Source of the DNA: Beroe ovata
Lineage: Eukaryota > Ctenophora > Nuda > Beroida > Beroidae
Assembly (NCBI GenBank): GCA_946803715.1
Contig: CAMPET010000278.1
Coordinates: 19,017-83,016 of the forward strand
Direction: 5' to 3'
Length of the DNA: 64,000 nucleotides
This document shows positions 10,101-21,499 of this stretch, piece by piece; position 1 is the stretch's first letter, and the number at the start of each line of letters is the position of its first letter. A program made the translations under genes and the position numbers. The notes under the pieces were generated by a model. That model saw only the letters and a list, made by a program, of their open reading frames with translations. It had not been told where the DNA came from and did no database searches.

Positions 10101-13100
10101 CGTGTGTAGGGGTATATTCTGTCTCTACGAGAAACATCGACAGATCATCCTGGATGATATCTTTTCCTCACTCGCTCGTCTCCCTTCCTCCAAGAGGAAC
10201 TTCAGGAGGTTCGTTGTCACGAAATTTACATCTTAACTCGTCTCAAACACGCAAAATTCACCTGGTTTTTGGTCTGATTACGGAATATGTATCTGATTAT
10301 ATTTCCCCGTGCCTGAGTCACACCCTCTCACTCCCCCTGACAGTTACACGCTTTCCAACGGAGAGAGCATCCAGATGGTGACGGCCCTGGTGCTTCAGCT
10401 TATCCAGTGTATTATCAAAGTTCCAGCTGCAGAGGAGAAGAAAGAACCTGTAAAGGAGATAGAGCTCTATGAACGGAGAATGGAACAGGTCGGTTTTATA
10501 GCCATGAACAACTAGACCGAGAAAAACATACGATCTGACAACTCATACTGCACGAAGAGTCTGATTAATAACGTCCGATCTAAGTCACGTGACAATCCTC
10601 TATCCAGGATGACGATCAAAGTCACGTGACAATCCTCTATCCAGGATGACGATCTAAGTCACGTGACGACTATTATCCCAGGATGACGAATCCCCGAGGA
10701 AGAGCAAGAAAAAGAGAAAGGGGAAGAAAGGCCGTCGATCTGGTCGTCGGAGTTCGGAAGAAGAGCCCTCGACTCCCCCTCCCCCCTCCACGGCAGCGGA
10801 AGAGAAAGCCCCGGAAATTCAGGGAATAGTAGTGGAAGCGGAGGAAGGGGGAGTGGAGGGAGGAGCGAAGGAGTACTATGCTCCAGATGCGGATGTGTTG
10901 ATTGTGACGTCATACGAACAGGCGCTACAGACAGCACATCACTTCCTGTATGCGTTCCTGCGTAAATGTTCGGGTGAGTTGACGCCACCTTGACACCAGT
11001 TTCTTGAGAATGTGGTCCTCTTGACATCTGTTCCCCTTGTCACCTTCTTTTAACAGCTTTCTTTTACCAATCAACTCTCCATGTAGCCAAGGAGCAGGAA
11101 GATTATCGACCACTATTCGAGAATTTTATCGAGGATCTTCTCACCTGTCTGAACCTGCCTGAGTGGCCCTCTGCCGAAAATGTTCTCAACCTGCTGGGTC
11201 GCCTGCTAGTTGCCACATTTTCCAGCAAGCACTCTGACTTTGCCATGAGGACTGTGACGATTGAGTACCTGGGAAACATCGCTGCTCACCTGAGACGAGA
11301 TGCAGTGAATAGTCGCAATGACAGCGCCAAGCTCAAACAGGTAGGTAGTAGTTACTCTGCAACGAATAGGTCACTGCACGCAATGAAAAATTGGTATTAT
11401 TTGACCGTTCATTGAGCATATCACCATCAATGATTGGTTGACTTTAGGTTAGTTACCAGGTGTTATGTCCGGGATTCACGTTACTCACGTTTGTCAATCA
11501 CGTGACCCCACTATCTGTGTGACCCAGGTGCTAGTGGAACAGTGGGCACATGAGAACAACGAGATGGAGGACTCGTGTCCTCTCTTCCCCCACGACGAGC
11601 AGAAAAGGTCCTCACAAGTTGATTTGGACGAGGAGGAAAACATCAAGAGTAACATACTCTCGGATCACATCACCGAGTTACAGCTGNAGTGAATAGTCGC
11701 AATGACAGCGCCAAGCTCAAGCAGGTAGGTAGTAGATACTCTACTTTGCAACGAATCCGTCACTGCGCGCAATTTGAAATTGGTATTATTTGACCGTTCA
11801 TCAACTGATTAGTTGAGTTTAGGTGAATCACCAGGTGTTATGTCTGGGATTCACGTGACTCACATCTGCAAATCACGTGACCCCACCGTTCTTTGACCCA
11901 GGTGTTAGTGGAACAGTGGGCACATGAGAATAACGAGATGGAGGACTCGTGTCCTCTCTTCCCCCACGACGAGGAGAAAAAATCCTCACAAGTTGATTTG
12001 GACGAGGAGGAAAACATCAAGAGCAACATACTCTCGGATCACATCACCGAGTTACAGCTGATACTCCTAGCGTTCCTCGTGGAGCACAGCGATGTGAATC
12101 CTGAGCTTGTGGTAAGTTGAGGAAGAGAGATGTCATGATTGAACATCTTGTCTTGTCCCGATGTTACAATTGTCATGTGGGATACTGGGATAGTATCTCC
12201 AATAGTATACCAATAGTATTCATCTATCCTCCGGTTTACAAGATCTAGTCAGCAACCTAATTTTGTAATCGGATTGTTTGAGTGGTCATATTCAAATCTC
12301 CCCCTCTGCCAGCATGCCCGGAGGTTTTTCCTGGGACAGTGGATCCGAGACGCGCAGGTGACGTGCGAACAACTGTTGAAGAACCCTCCCAAACCCCCTG
12401 CCACGAAGGGAGAAGGGGAGGAAGATGTTACCGAGGAGGAATTGCTCGCAGAGCATGAGGATAAGGTGAAAACCTCATTTTAGGGAGGGGAGAGAAGGAG
12501 GGGAATGGAGAGTTGAAGAATGAGTGGGAAGAAGGGGAAATTTGGAATGTGAAAAAGAGGGATATTTGTAGAGAATTTGGCTATATAGCGACATTTTTCA
12601 AGAAAAAACGCTTTATTATAAAGTGGTCTGAACAAATGATTGAGTGTAATAATTTCCAGTAAATTAGTAGAATCCCCAAAAACATGGTACTGGATCGGAC
12701 CGTGGTATGGGCAGGCAGTAGCCCAATTCCTCACACCCTGGCGGCGCCCAATTCTGAACAGCATTATCGCACATGTTGAGGTCCGGTTTTCCCGGTACCA
12801 GCGCCGCTTTGTGCGCCTTAACAATTTCCCTGATAACGGGTATCGCTGATTTGTATTCCTTGGCGTGCGGGCTGATTGGGTATTTCTCCCCCGGATCGCG
12901 GTCTATGTTGAACAGAACAGGTTGGTCCGTGTGATTCATCTGCCTATGTGTAGTGACGTTAGCAACGTATTGTCCGCTGCAGAATGTATAGTGACCTGTT
13001 CTGTATCCTTTAGATACCCAGAGCCAGTAGTGTGCCTTGTAGTGACCTACGCGAACTGCCATCATCTCATTTCCTCGGTAGAAAAACACTGGTCGGTCTA

Positions 13101-16100
13101 TCACGTCTTGTGTGGTGAGGATCGTGGTCAGATCTATCCCGTCTATGAATCTATCGGCTGGTACTCCAATACCAGCGATAGACAGAGATGTGGTGAACAG
13201 GTCCATGTTTGTGGCGAGCTGATGTGTGATGGTACCAGCTGGTATCTTTCCCGGCCACCATGCAATGCCTGGTACCCTCATACCACCCTCGAACGTGGTG
13301 CACTTCCCGCACAGGAAGGGGCCATTGTCGCCTCCCTCTCCGCCTCTGTACGTGGCAGCACCGTTATCCGACGTAAAGAACACGAACGTGTTTTTATCAA
13401 TCCCCAAATCCTTCAGTTTCTGCAGAATTACCCCGACACAATAGTCCATTTCCATGACCGCATCGCCGAATATTCCCCGGATACTTTTCCCCAGGAACAT
13501 TTCACTAGCGTAGTTCGGCCCATGGTTAGCATCTGGTGTCCAGTAGAGAAAGAATGGCGTACTTTCTGCGTTTTGTCGTTCGATAAACTCAAGTCCTTCG
13601 TCCAGGAAAATCTGACTCATGTTTGAATAACCGAAATTTCTGTCGATTGTGAAGTTCGTGTAGTATCTACCGATCATCTTATCGTTCCTGTAAACGGGAA
13701 TGTTTGGCGTGTTTCTATCGTTAAATGGTCCAAGGTGGCAGTTGCCCGAGCCGTAGAACTCGTCAAATCCTCGGTTGAGTGGCAGGAACTGTTCTCTGTG
13801 ACCGAGGTGCCACTTTCCGACGATCTTGCTCCTGTACCCCTTTTGTCGGAGTAACTTCGGGAGTAAAATCTCCGTGTAGCTGATACCACCGACAATTTTC
13901 TGTGGAGTGTACGAGTTCCTGGCATGGTAGTTATCGGTGTAAAAGCCGTTACGAATTGGCAGTCTGCCAGTGAGCAGAGCGGCTCGAGACGGCGAGCAGA
14001 GCGGATTTCCCGCGTAAAAATCCTGGAAAAGCATCCCTTCAGCCGCCATCTGATCTATATTAGGGGTCTCCTTAGCCCAGTTACCGTTAGCACCAATGTC
14101 ACCCCAGCCCATGTCGTCCATATTCATCAGAATTATGTTGGGCAAAGGGTCGGGTCGGCACGGAGATGGCTGGAGAAGTAGGAGAAAACACGCGAGTAGC
14201 ATTCTGCGATGAGAGAAAAATGAAATGTAAAAATGATAGAACAAAACCAACATTGGCTGAAAATGCCAGATTTCATCTCCGATAGGTATTTTGGAATTCA
14301 GGTTTTTATCGATGACAAAAAGTTAAACGCCTCTGCACGATCGTTATGCTGAGGAAAACGAGAATTCTAAGGTTCCACCATGCGACTTGTGAACATTAAA
14401 CCGTACTGTTATCTTCAAAAAATAGCGAAATCTGATATGCTCCAGCAATTTGATAACAGTTTTGTATATGATAGTGAAAAATCATATTTCTCAATGAGTC
14501 CCTATTTGGAGTTCAAGTCATTTATAGAGGGTTTTATACTAAGTCACATTATGGTTTTATACTAAGGGTAATGTTTTCATGCTTATGCTATCCCAGATAA
14601 GAAAGCAAATGAGTGACCTTGAGGAGAAGAAGAATCTACTGAAGAATTTGCTCCAAAAAGACATCATCAAACCATCCACTCTCAAGTAAGTACCCCTTTC
14701 TTCCAGCAGTTAGACATTCACGATCATGTCTCCTTGTTACGGAAGATGTGGCATTGAAACATGGTTTTATTATTGGAATAAATCGCTCACAATTTCACCT
14801 CCCACACTATTCACAGATCGCAGCGGTGGTCTGTGAGTGGGTCGAACGCAGTACGAATCGCCCAGTTCCTGGCGTCTTCCCGATCGCTCAGCGTCAACTT
14901 CGACATCTACCTCAACAAGATCCTTATCGAGCTGCAGGAGAGCGCTATCGGACTGAGAACAAAGGCTATGAAGGCTCTGGCGGCTATCATATCTGCCGAT
15001 CCTAATCTGTTGCACAGGGTAAGTGGAGTGTTTTGATACGGCTTGCTAACGAGTGCAGATGATGTTGAGACTTTCTCTCTTGAGACTTTCGCTAGTTATT
15101 TGAAGTTCGAATTTTGGACCTGATAGAGGATATCACGATTTCGGCCCATTGATTTAGAGAATCAAAACAAAATTGGACGCTGAATCGATTCCCTCTCGAA
15201 CTTTGGCCTCATCCTTCTTACCCGAGGTGATGTCTGTCACGTGACTTCGAGACTCACACGTGGGAGAGAATGCAATTTTGACCTATTTCTCGACGAGTTA
15301 GCCCAAAAATTCTTCCAGATTCGGATTCTACGTCAAAAAATAAGCCGGAAACACTCATTTCCGCTATTACTCTAGTAGCAGGCTGCAGTTGAGTATGCAT
15401 TTCGATGCCCAGAAGTTTTGAGAGTTGGAAGTTGTAGTCTGGGTGTCCCTGAGCCGGAATCACGGGGTTACGCATATTGTATCCGTACCAGGTGTTCAGG
15501 GGGGCCACGCCCATTTCCTTATTTGGTCACGCGTGTGACCACAACCTATCTCGGCTTCTGATCANNNNNNNNNNNNNNNNNNNNNNNNNNNNNNNNNNNN
15601 NNNNNNNNNNNNNNNNNNNNNNNNNNNNNNNNNNNNNNNNNNNNNNNNNNNNNNNNNNNNNNNNNNNNNNNNNNNNNNNNNNNNNNNNNNNNNNNNNNNN
15701 NNNNNNNNNNNNNNNNNNNNNNNNNNNNNNNNNNNNNNNNNNNNNNNNNNNNNNNNNNNNNNNNNNNNNNNNNNNNNNNNNNNNNNNNNNNNNNNNNNNN
15801 NNNNNNNNNNNNNNNNNNNNNNNNNNNNNNNNNNNNNNNNNNNNNNNNNNNNNNNNNNNNNNNNNNNNNNNNNNNNNNNNNNNNNNNNNNNNNNNNNNNN
15901 NNNNNNNNNNNNNNNNNNNNNNNNNNNNNNNNNNNNNNNNNNNNNNNNNNNNNNNNNNNNNNNNNNNNNNNNNNNNNNNNNNNNNNNNNNNNNNNNNNNN
16001 NNNNNNNNNNNNNNNNNNNNNNNNNNNNNNNNNNNNNNNNNNNNNNNNNNNNNNNNNNNNNNNNNNNNNNNNNNNNNNNNNNNNNNNNNNNNNNNNNNNN

Positions 16101-19100
16101 NNNNNNNNNNNNNNNNNNNNNNNNNNNNNNNNNNNNNNNNNNNNNNNNNNNNNNNNNNNNNNNNNNNNNNNNNNNNNNNNNNNNNNNNNNNNNNNNNNNN
16201 NNNNNNNNNNNNNNNNNNNNNNNNNNNNNNNNNNNNNNNNNNNNNNNNNNNNNNNNNNNNNNNNNNNNNNNNNNNNNNNNNNNNNNNNNNNNNNNNNNNN
16301 NNNNNNNNNNNNNNNNNNNNNNNNNNNNNNNNNNNNNNNNNNNNNNNNNNNNNNNNNNNNNNNNNNNNNNNNNNNNNNNNNNNNNNNNNNNNNNNNNNNN
16401 NNNNNNNNNNNNNNNNNNNNNNNNNNNNNNNNNNNNNNNNNNNNNNNNNNNNNNNNNNNNNNNNNNNNNNNNNNNNNNNNNNNNNNNNNNNNNNNNNNNN
16501 NNNNNNNNNNNNNNTTTTTGATGTCGGTGTGTCCCAGTGATTTTCGTGTTTTTGCACCTTTTGCTTCCCACAGGTTTGAAATTGTGATTTGAGCGTGGTC
16601 TCATGGCAAGTATGAATCCAGTATGGTCATGAAAAGAGTGGTTACTGGTAGTGTGAGAGTAGGACAGATGATTTGGTGAAAAATTAGCCTCCTAAGTGCC
16701 CGTTTCGTCTCCATTAGAAGCCATCAAAAATGAAGTATAAAAGTGTGGGCATCATCGATTACACTTTCTACCGATACTGAGATCAGAGATTCGATGAAAA
16801 TTTTTTGTTAAATTTCTATGCAAATACCATTGATTCCTACGTATTTTGGGACGCTGAATCGATTCCCGTCCGAATAAAAGCCCTATCTCACTTCCTCGAG
16901 GCGCTGTCTGTCACGTGACTTCGAGACTCACACGAGAGAAGAAAATGCAATTTTGACCTATTTCTCGACGAGTTGTCCCAAAAATTCTTCCAGATTCGGA
17001 TTCTACGTCAAAAAATAAGCCGGAAACACTCATTTTCACTATATTTCCACGGAAAAAAATTTTTGATGTCGGTGTGTCCCATTGATTTTCGTGTTTTTGC
17101 ACCTTTTGCTTCCCACAGGTTTGAAATCGTGATTTGAGCGTGGTCTCATGCCAAGTATGAATCCAGTATGGTCATGAAAAGAGTGGTTACTGGTAGTGTG
17201 AGAGTAGGACAGATGATTTGGTGAAAAATTGGCTTCCTAAGTGCCCGTTTTGTCTCCATTAGAAGCATCAAAAATGAAGTATAAAAGTGTGGGCATCATG
17301 AATTACACTTTCTACCGATACTGAGATCGGAAATTCGATGAAAATTTTTTGTTCAGTTTCAATACAAATACCATTGATTCCTACGTATTTTTGGACGCTG
17401 AATCGATTCCCGTCCGAATTATAGCCCTATCTCACTTCCTCGAGGCGCTGTCTGTCACGTGACTTCGAGACTCACACGTGAGAAGAAAATGCTGGAAAAT
17501 CCTGCAATGACTTTCTACCCGCTTTCAGAACGAACTGAGGCTTGGTGTTCACGGCAGATTCATGGATCAGGCGGCGTCTGTTCGAGAAGCGGCTGTCGAC
17601 TTGGTGGGGCGTTTTGTCCTGGATAAACCCCAGCTCACACTCCAGTACTACCCGATGCTGAGCGAACGAATTCTTGACAAGGGTGTCGCAGTCAGGTATG
17701 ATCGGGTCTAACACTCTATTATTGCCAAATAATGCTCTTCAATAATTACACTCAATCACAAACAGGAAACGGGTTATCAAAATACTCCGAGATATTTGTA
17801 TACAGCAACCTGACTTCCCCAAACTGACAGAGATCTGTATCAAACTGATTCGCCGTATCAACGACGAGGATGGTAAGTGTCACCGGTGTTGCAAATACCA
17901 GACTTCCACCCAAAATCCTGTCTTCACTAGAAGCAAATACTATCTAAAATAATATATTTTCTCACCGAATGATTGTTAGCTATGAACCGACGTATTTAGG
18001 AATCAGAGAGGTCGTAGCGAAGGTGTTCATGGATCTCTGGTTTACCGAACACACTGGGGAGACGCCAGATGGTCTGATAAAACGTGTGGTCTCCATAACG
18101 GAGGCCGTGGCCGAGAGTCCCGATCAGAATTGTGACTGGTTTAAACTGCTTCTCAATCAGTACCTGAAACCCGGTGATGAGGTGAATATTCACAGGAATT
18201 TCATCGGCTGATGAATGAATGCGCGGCGTCATTCCGGATTTGTTCCTGAATGGAAAATATACATCATCAATCCGTTCCCAGCTGTTGTTTACCACTATTC
18301 ACTCTACAGAACACGACGGACAAGGATGAAGATCAACGTGTCCGTATCACCGCTCAGAGCAAGAAGATGATCGACTGTCTGGTGGATAGTGTCCTCAAAC
18401 TGGAGAACTTCGGTGCGAGCAGCTCGGAAAACTCGTCCCGTCTCGTGTCGTGTCTCCATACCATCTACCTGTTTGCGGAGGCAATGCCCCACCTGGTAGC
18501 GAGACATTGCACCACCCTCCATCCCTACCTCAACATGAAGTGTTCCCAGCAGATTGATTATCTTGTGCTCTACCATGTTACCCAGTGAGTTGGATATATT
18601 CTCTCTTTGGTTTTTTCATAATATCTCTCCATCATGATCTTTCACTGTTTTCCGATGAGAACTCAAATCAAACCTGACGAGATCGGATTATCATAATTTC
18701 CACCGTCCCAGGACTCTGGAAATAGTGCTTCCCTTGATGGAGCATCCGTCTGACGACTTCCTGGCCTCAGTAGAGGAGGATATGATTACCCTGGTCATGC
18801 GATATGGTCAACTCATCGTACAGGTACATCATAGCGCATATTACGGAGTAATTCATTCTTTCGTGGCATGATCGTTCATCGTGAACAACCGTGTGATTCA
18901 TTCATGATATCAGTCTTTTGTTTAATATCACAGCAATTCTCACTATTCAGGCGTGTATCAGTTGTTTGGGAGTGATCATTAACAACATGACGCACAACTA
19001 CAAGTTGGCTCAGGACTGTTTCAAGAAGTTTTTCATCTGTCTCGTCCAGTACAAGAAACAGTACACGGAAAACCCTGAGGAATCCAGTTTGGAATCGTCG

Positions 19101-21499
19101 CGGGGTCCCGTCATCCGATCTCTCTTTACCGTGGGATTGCTCTGCCAACACTTTGAGTTTGATCAAGGCTAGAACCGAGATGTTTTTTAGTAGTACCTGA
19201 CTATCTGTGACACAATGGCAAAGAGGGGATATCAAATTTTGAGTCTCCGTCCAATTATATCAATGTTTCAGGTAAGCACAACACGAACAAGTCAGTAAGC
19301 AGCATACAGAATCAAGTATACGAGATTCTCATGTTTTTCGCCGGGTTCCAAGACGAGGAGATTCGAAACAGGGCTATCTGCGGCCTCGGCTTCTTCTTCA
19401 TCCGATACGATAAGATGATGCTCAAGGAGCAATCCCGCCAACTCTATATTGAGATTCTCAAGGGTTTTGATGCACCCACCAAACTCAAGGTCCAGGTTCT
19501 CAAAAACCTCCAACTTCACCTCCAATCGGACGAGAAGAGACTCACGAAACAGAACCAGGCGATGAGACAGGAATTGAAGAGGGACGGTATTACTGATCTA
19601 AAAACGTACGGAGACGAGAAGTCGTCCGTTTCGGGGGCAGTTGCCCAAATGTTGCTCGAACCCATCCATCATTGTTTCTTCCACAAACTCACACAAGTCC
19701 GATCTGCTGCGGTCCACGTGGTGTGCCAGGTGCTGCACCAAGGTCTCCTACATCCAATATCATGTATTCAGTTCCTCATCGCAATTTGTACAGACATTGA
19801 CGAAATTAACCGAGTCAAAGCGGAACAAACCCTCATCGAACTGGACGGGAAATACCCGCTCTTCTTGCACAGCCAGTTTTTCCCCGGTCTGCGGGAAAGT
19901 TTCAAACTTCAGACCGCGCTGTTCAGTACGTATCCCGTGCGCGGGTTCCGGAATAACCCACCAATTTCCCTGCTATCACACGTGTACGCGCTCATCAGAA
20001 ACTCTAAATCACACAGACACTCGCAACTCATTACCATGATCAAACAGTTTGATGATTACAAGAAAACAGACATCAACCTTCTCTTGTACATTGCTGACAA
20101 CCTTGCTCATATGTCTTATCAGGTAAGGGCAGTGCTTCCCGAATAACTGCAAATTGTAATACGATATATATGGGAAAATCATAATGGTTTCACGTCAGAA
20201 TTTTGGAGTTTACAGAAAAAATATATCCTTGTGTTTGACCAGGTTGTTGAGGAGCCGCTCTTCGTTATACACCACGTGGCATTGCTCATCTCAACGTCGG
20301 GTACAACGTATTTGGAGCAAGCTAAAGATGCGGTATATGGGAGAGATATTGCTGAGACCATCAAGGATGAAGACGAGGAAAACATCGATGAAATAGGTGA
20401 GTTGAGCTGAGGGCGAGATCAGGTGAGTTGAGAGTGAGATTGGGTGAGAGGGAAAGAAGATATGACTGTTGACACTCCTGATCCTGCGATATGAACTACT
20501 AAATCTGATCCTGTCATACCACTCCAGACCAAGTGGAAGATTTGCCCCGTCTGACGGAAGTGCTTGTCTCGTGTCAGTCGTGTACGCTTCTCATCCTTCT
20601 CAAGAAACATCTCATGACGATGTATAACTTGACTGGTAAGAGTCCGTGACTGGGTAGTCACAACCGAACACACTAGCAAACCATATGGGATTTATAGAAG
20701 TCCTTGACCGAAGTCAGGTGATCCCGGTTACTATGCGTTGCTATAAACTGGTTGCTATGACAACATCATCGCAGATAAACGTTGTCACGAATTCTCACCC
20801 CTGGAGTCGGCCAAAGTTTACGACAAGCAGATCACGAGGCACTCCAACCTAGCGTACGATCCGTCCCCTGTCCTGACTGCTGTCCAGCAGCTAACTCTGG
20901 ACGTGGATTATGAGAGTGAGGAGTTTGAGAAGAGTGCCCTGCTCTACTACAAGGAGGTAGGGAGGAGACAGAAAATTGATCTCCTTCTCTTCAGTCAAAA
21001 TCTGACTTTCTTCGCGATAAAAATGTTTTCTTGTGTTTCAGTTCCGGGATCTCATGACACAGCAGGACCTCGCGGAGTTCAAGTGTAGCGATAGTGAGAA
21101 TGAAGATGCCGAGAAGTCTGTCAAATATGTGAGTGACAGGAAGAGTTCCATCGTGTGTGGCAGTCAAAAATGTATTTCGTCGCATGATTTGATTGAAATT
21201 ACGCGTGACTTCATCGAATTTTTGCGTTATTTGTTCTCCAATTTCGTCAAGATTTGATTTTTAATTTCGTGACTTCCTCTCAGTATGAGCGACGAAAAGA
21301 ACTTCCAGTCAAAGTTCGGAAAGAGCGGAAACCACGAAACTCAAAAACTCCCGCGAAAGACGGCAAGAAGCGTCGTCTCTCCAAAACGACACCCGCTAAG
21401 AAAACGACCAAAAAGCGACGTCGACGGTACGTCGTTCGGTCCGACTCCGAGTTTAGCGAGCAAGACGACGACGAGGACGAGGACTATGACGGAGAATGA
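4143..21499 (+). CDS. NIPBL: NIPBL / Nipped-B / Scc2 cohesin loader
   Basis: Visible coding exons: 4143-4285, 4483-4584, 4679-4782, 4892-4947, 5202-5646, 5729-5902, 5989-6111, 6198-6676, [one exon not found], 9394-9501, 9645-9796, 10033-10208, 10344-10488, 10682-10973, 11087-11340, 11902-12111, 12313-12465, 14597-14685, 14817-15018, 17529-17695, 17766-17872, 18000-18181, 18310-18584, 18712-18823, 18951-19167, 19272-20122, 20243-20396, 20528-20635, 20775-20956, 21042-21128, 21284-21499. All phases agree except at the missing exon, giving about 2020 residues. NIPBL with MAU2 loads cohesin onto chromatin. The MAU2-binding N-terminus (GVTGLCDVLPELSFPTPLP) and the HEAT-repeat body (PFFVENVGTLQLAAL, SLARLPSSKRNFR, IQMVTALVLQLIQC, RKRVIKILRDICI, LLLYIADNLAHMSYQ) match vertebrate NIPBL in order. 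The middle is acidic and low complexity, and the C-terminus is basic then acidic. Two minus-strand genes sit in its introns. Confidence 0.95.
6906..8309 (-). CDS. Secreted selenoprotein-P-like protein with two thioredoxin-fold domains
   Basis: Two exons, complement(6906-8073, 8170-8309), give 435 residues. Exon 1 encodes a signal peptide (MSLSVILLVVGIVAVAGQ), so the product is probably secreted. Residues about 80-210 resemble the N-terminal domain of selenoprotein P: a strand leading to C95-G-T-C98, a following helix, a VWDTLGD stretch and then DMYLVDQWGRMIRFL, which parallels the conserved DxxGRLVYHL segment. The redox position that is selenocysteine in vertebrate SelP is an ordinary TGC codon here. 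A second, weaker copy (about 270-390) repeats the strand pattern and the DYLGRIIGFW segment but has no CxxC. The family call is inference from remembered motifs; another thioredoxin-fold family is possible. The whole gene lies inside a NIPBL intron on the opposite strand. Confidence 0.6.
8310..9393. other. Rest of NIPBL intron 8, repeat-like, no exon seen
   Basis: About 1.1 kb between the nested SelP-like gene and the next NIPBL exon. It includes a (GC)n run near 9281-9292 and a 387-base minus-strand open frame at 8834-9220 that I could not tie to any family. A conserved NIPBL exon is expected somewhere in 6677-9393 but I could not find it in any frame. Confidence 0.45.
10577..10687 (+). repeat. 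Three 37 bp tandem copies of a 3' splice site
   Basis: Units at 10577-10613, 10614-10650 and 10651-10687 each read GATC(T/A)AAGTCACGTGAC, then a pyrimidine-rich stretch, then CCAGGATGAC. The last copy is the authentic NIPBL acceptor, with the exon starting at 10682 and reading GATGACGAA. The two upstream copies carry an identical CAG/GATGACGA junction and so are ready-made alternative acceptors. Each would add 37 or 74 nt and shift the frame. Confidence 0.9.
11304..12060 (+). repeat. Direct duplication of a NIPBL exon and intron joined by a single N
   Basis: The stretch 11304-11686 (end of one exon, an intron and most of the next exon) recurs at 11688-12060 with scattered differences, and the two are separated by one N at 11687. 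Exon copy 11528-11686 encodes the same VLVEQWAHENNEMEDSC segment as 11902-12060. Only the second copy continues to a normal donor at 12111. This looks like two alleles placed in tandem by the assembler rather than a real duplication. Confidence 0.85.
12612..12617 (-). terminator. Poly(A) signal of GALNS
   Basis: On the minus strand this reads AATAAA, 46 bases beyond the GALNS stop codon, and it still lies inside the NIPBL intron. The nested gene therefore appears to have its own complete transcription unit. Confidence 0.65.
12664..14202 (-). CDS. GALNS: N-acetylgalactosamine-6-sulfatase (lysosomal sulfatase)
   Basis: Single-exon gene, 512 residues; human GALNS has 522. It removes 6-sulfate from GalNAc of chondroitin sulfate and Gal of keratan sulfate in lysosomes. 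I chose the ATG at 14202 because it begins a clean signal peptide (MLLACFLLLL) and because a pyrimidine tract plus CAG sits directly before it; an in-frame ATG at 14253 would add 17 residues. Metal ligands DD are at 29-30. The sulfatase signature CSPSRAALLTGR begins at residue 69, where Cys69 would become formylglycine. KIVGKWHLGHR, FVFFTSDNGAA and GPFLCGKCTTFEGGMR follow in family order, and the C-terminal NWAPPGCEELG is typical of GALNS rather than arylsulfatase A or B. All catalytic motifs are intact. It is nested in a NIPBL intron on the opposite strand. Confidence 0.94.
   Translation of the reverse strand: MLLACFLLLLQPSPCRPDPLPNIILMNMDDMGWGDIGANGNWAKETPNIDQMAAEGMLFQDFYAGNPLCSPSRAALLTGRLPIRNGFYTDNYHARNSYTPQKIVGGISYTEILLPKLLRQKGYRSKIVGKWHLGHREQFLPLNRGFDEFYGSGNCHLGPFNDRNTPNIPVYRNDKMIGRYYTNFTIDRNFGYSNMSQIFLDEGLEFIERQNAESTPFFLYWTPDANHGPNYASEMFLGKSIRGIFGDAVMEMDYCVGVILQKLKDLGIDKNTFVFFTSDNGAATYRGGEGGDNGPFLCGKCTTFEGGMRVPGIAWWPGKIPAGTITHQLATNMDLFTTSLSIAGIGVPADRFIDGIDLTTILTTQDVIDRPVFFYRGNEMMAVRVGHYKAHYWLWVSKGYRTGHYTFCSGQYVANVTTHRQMNHTDQPVLFNIDRDPGEKYPISPHAKEYKSAIPVIREIVKAHKAALVPGKPDLNMCDNAVQNWAPPGCEELGYCLPIPRSDPVPCFWGFY
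15173..17490. repeat. Tandem ~545 bp repeat in a NIPBL intron, interrupted by an assembly gap
   Basis: A unit beginning GACGCTGAATCGATTCCC and containing GTCACGTGACTTCGAGACTCACACG recurs at about 15173-15370, 16515-17059 and 17060-17490; the matching points at 16520 and 17065 set the period at 545 bp. The 950 N gap falls inside the array, so further copies are probably unresolved. A diverged copy lies in the SLC35A intron at 36372-37013. I see no coding potential, so this looks like a satellite or non-autonomous element. Confidence 0.85.
15565..16514. other. Assembly gap of 950 N
   Basis: This is a run of N inside the 545 bp repeat array of a NIPBL intron. The real length is unknown. No NIPBL coding exon needs to fall here, because the reading phase joins correctly across it. 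Confidence 0.99.

Noticed and set aside
15477-16604. Long open frames on both strands around 15.5-16.6 kb
   Set aside because: They are almost entirely N and so carry no information.
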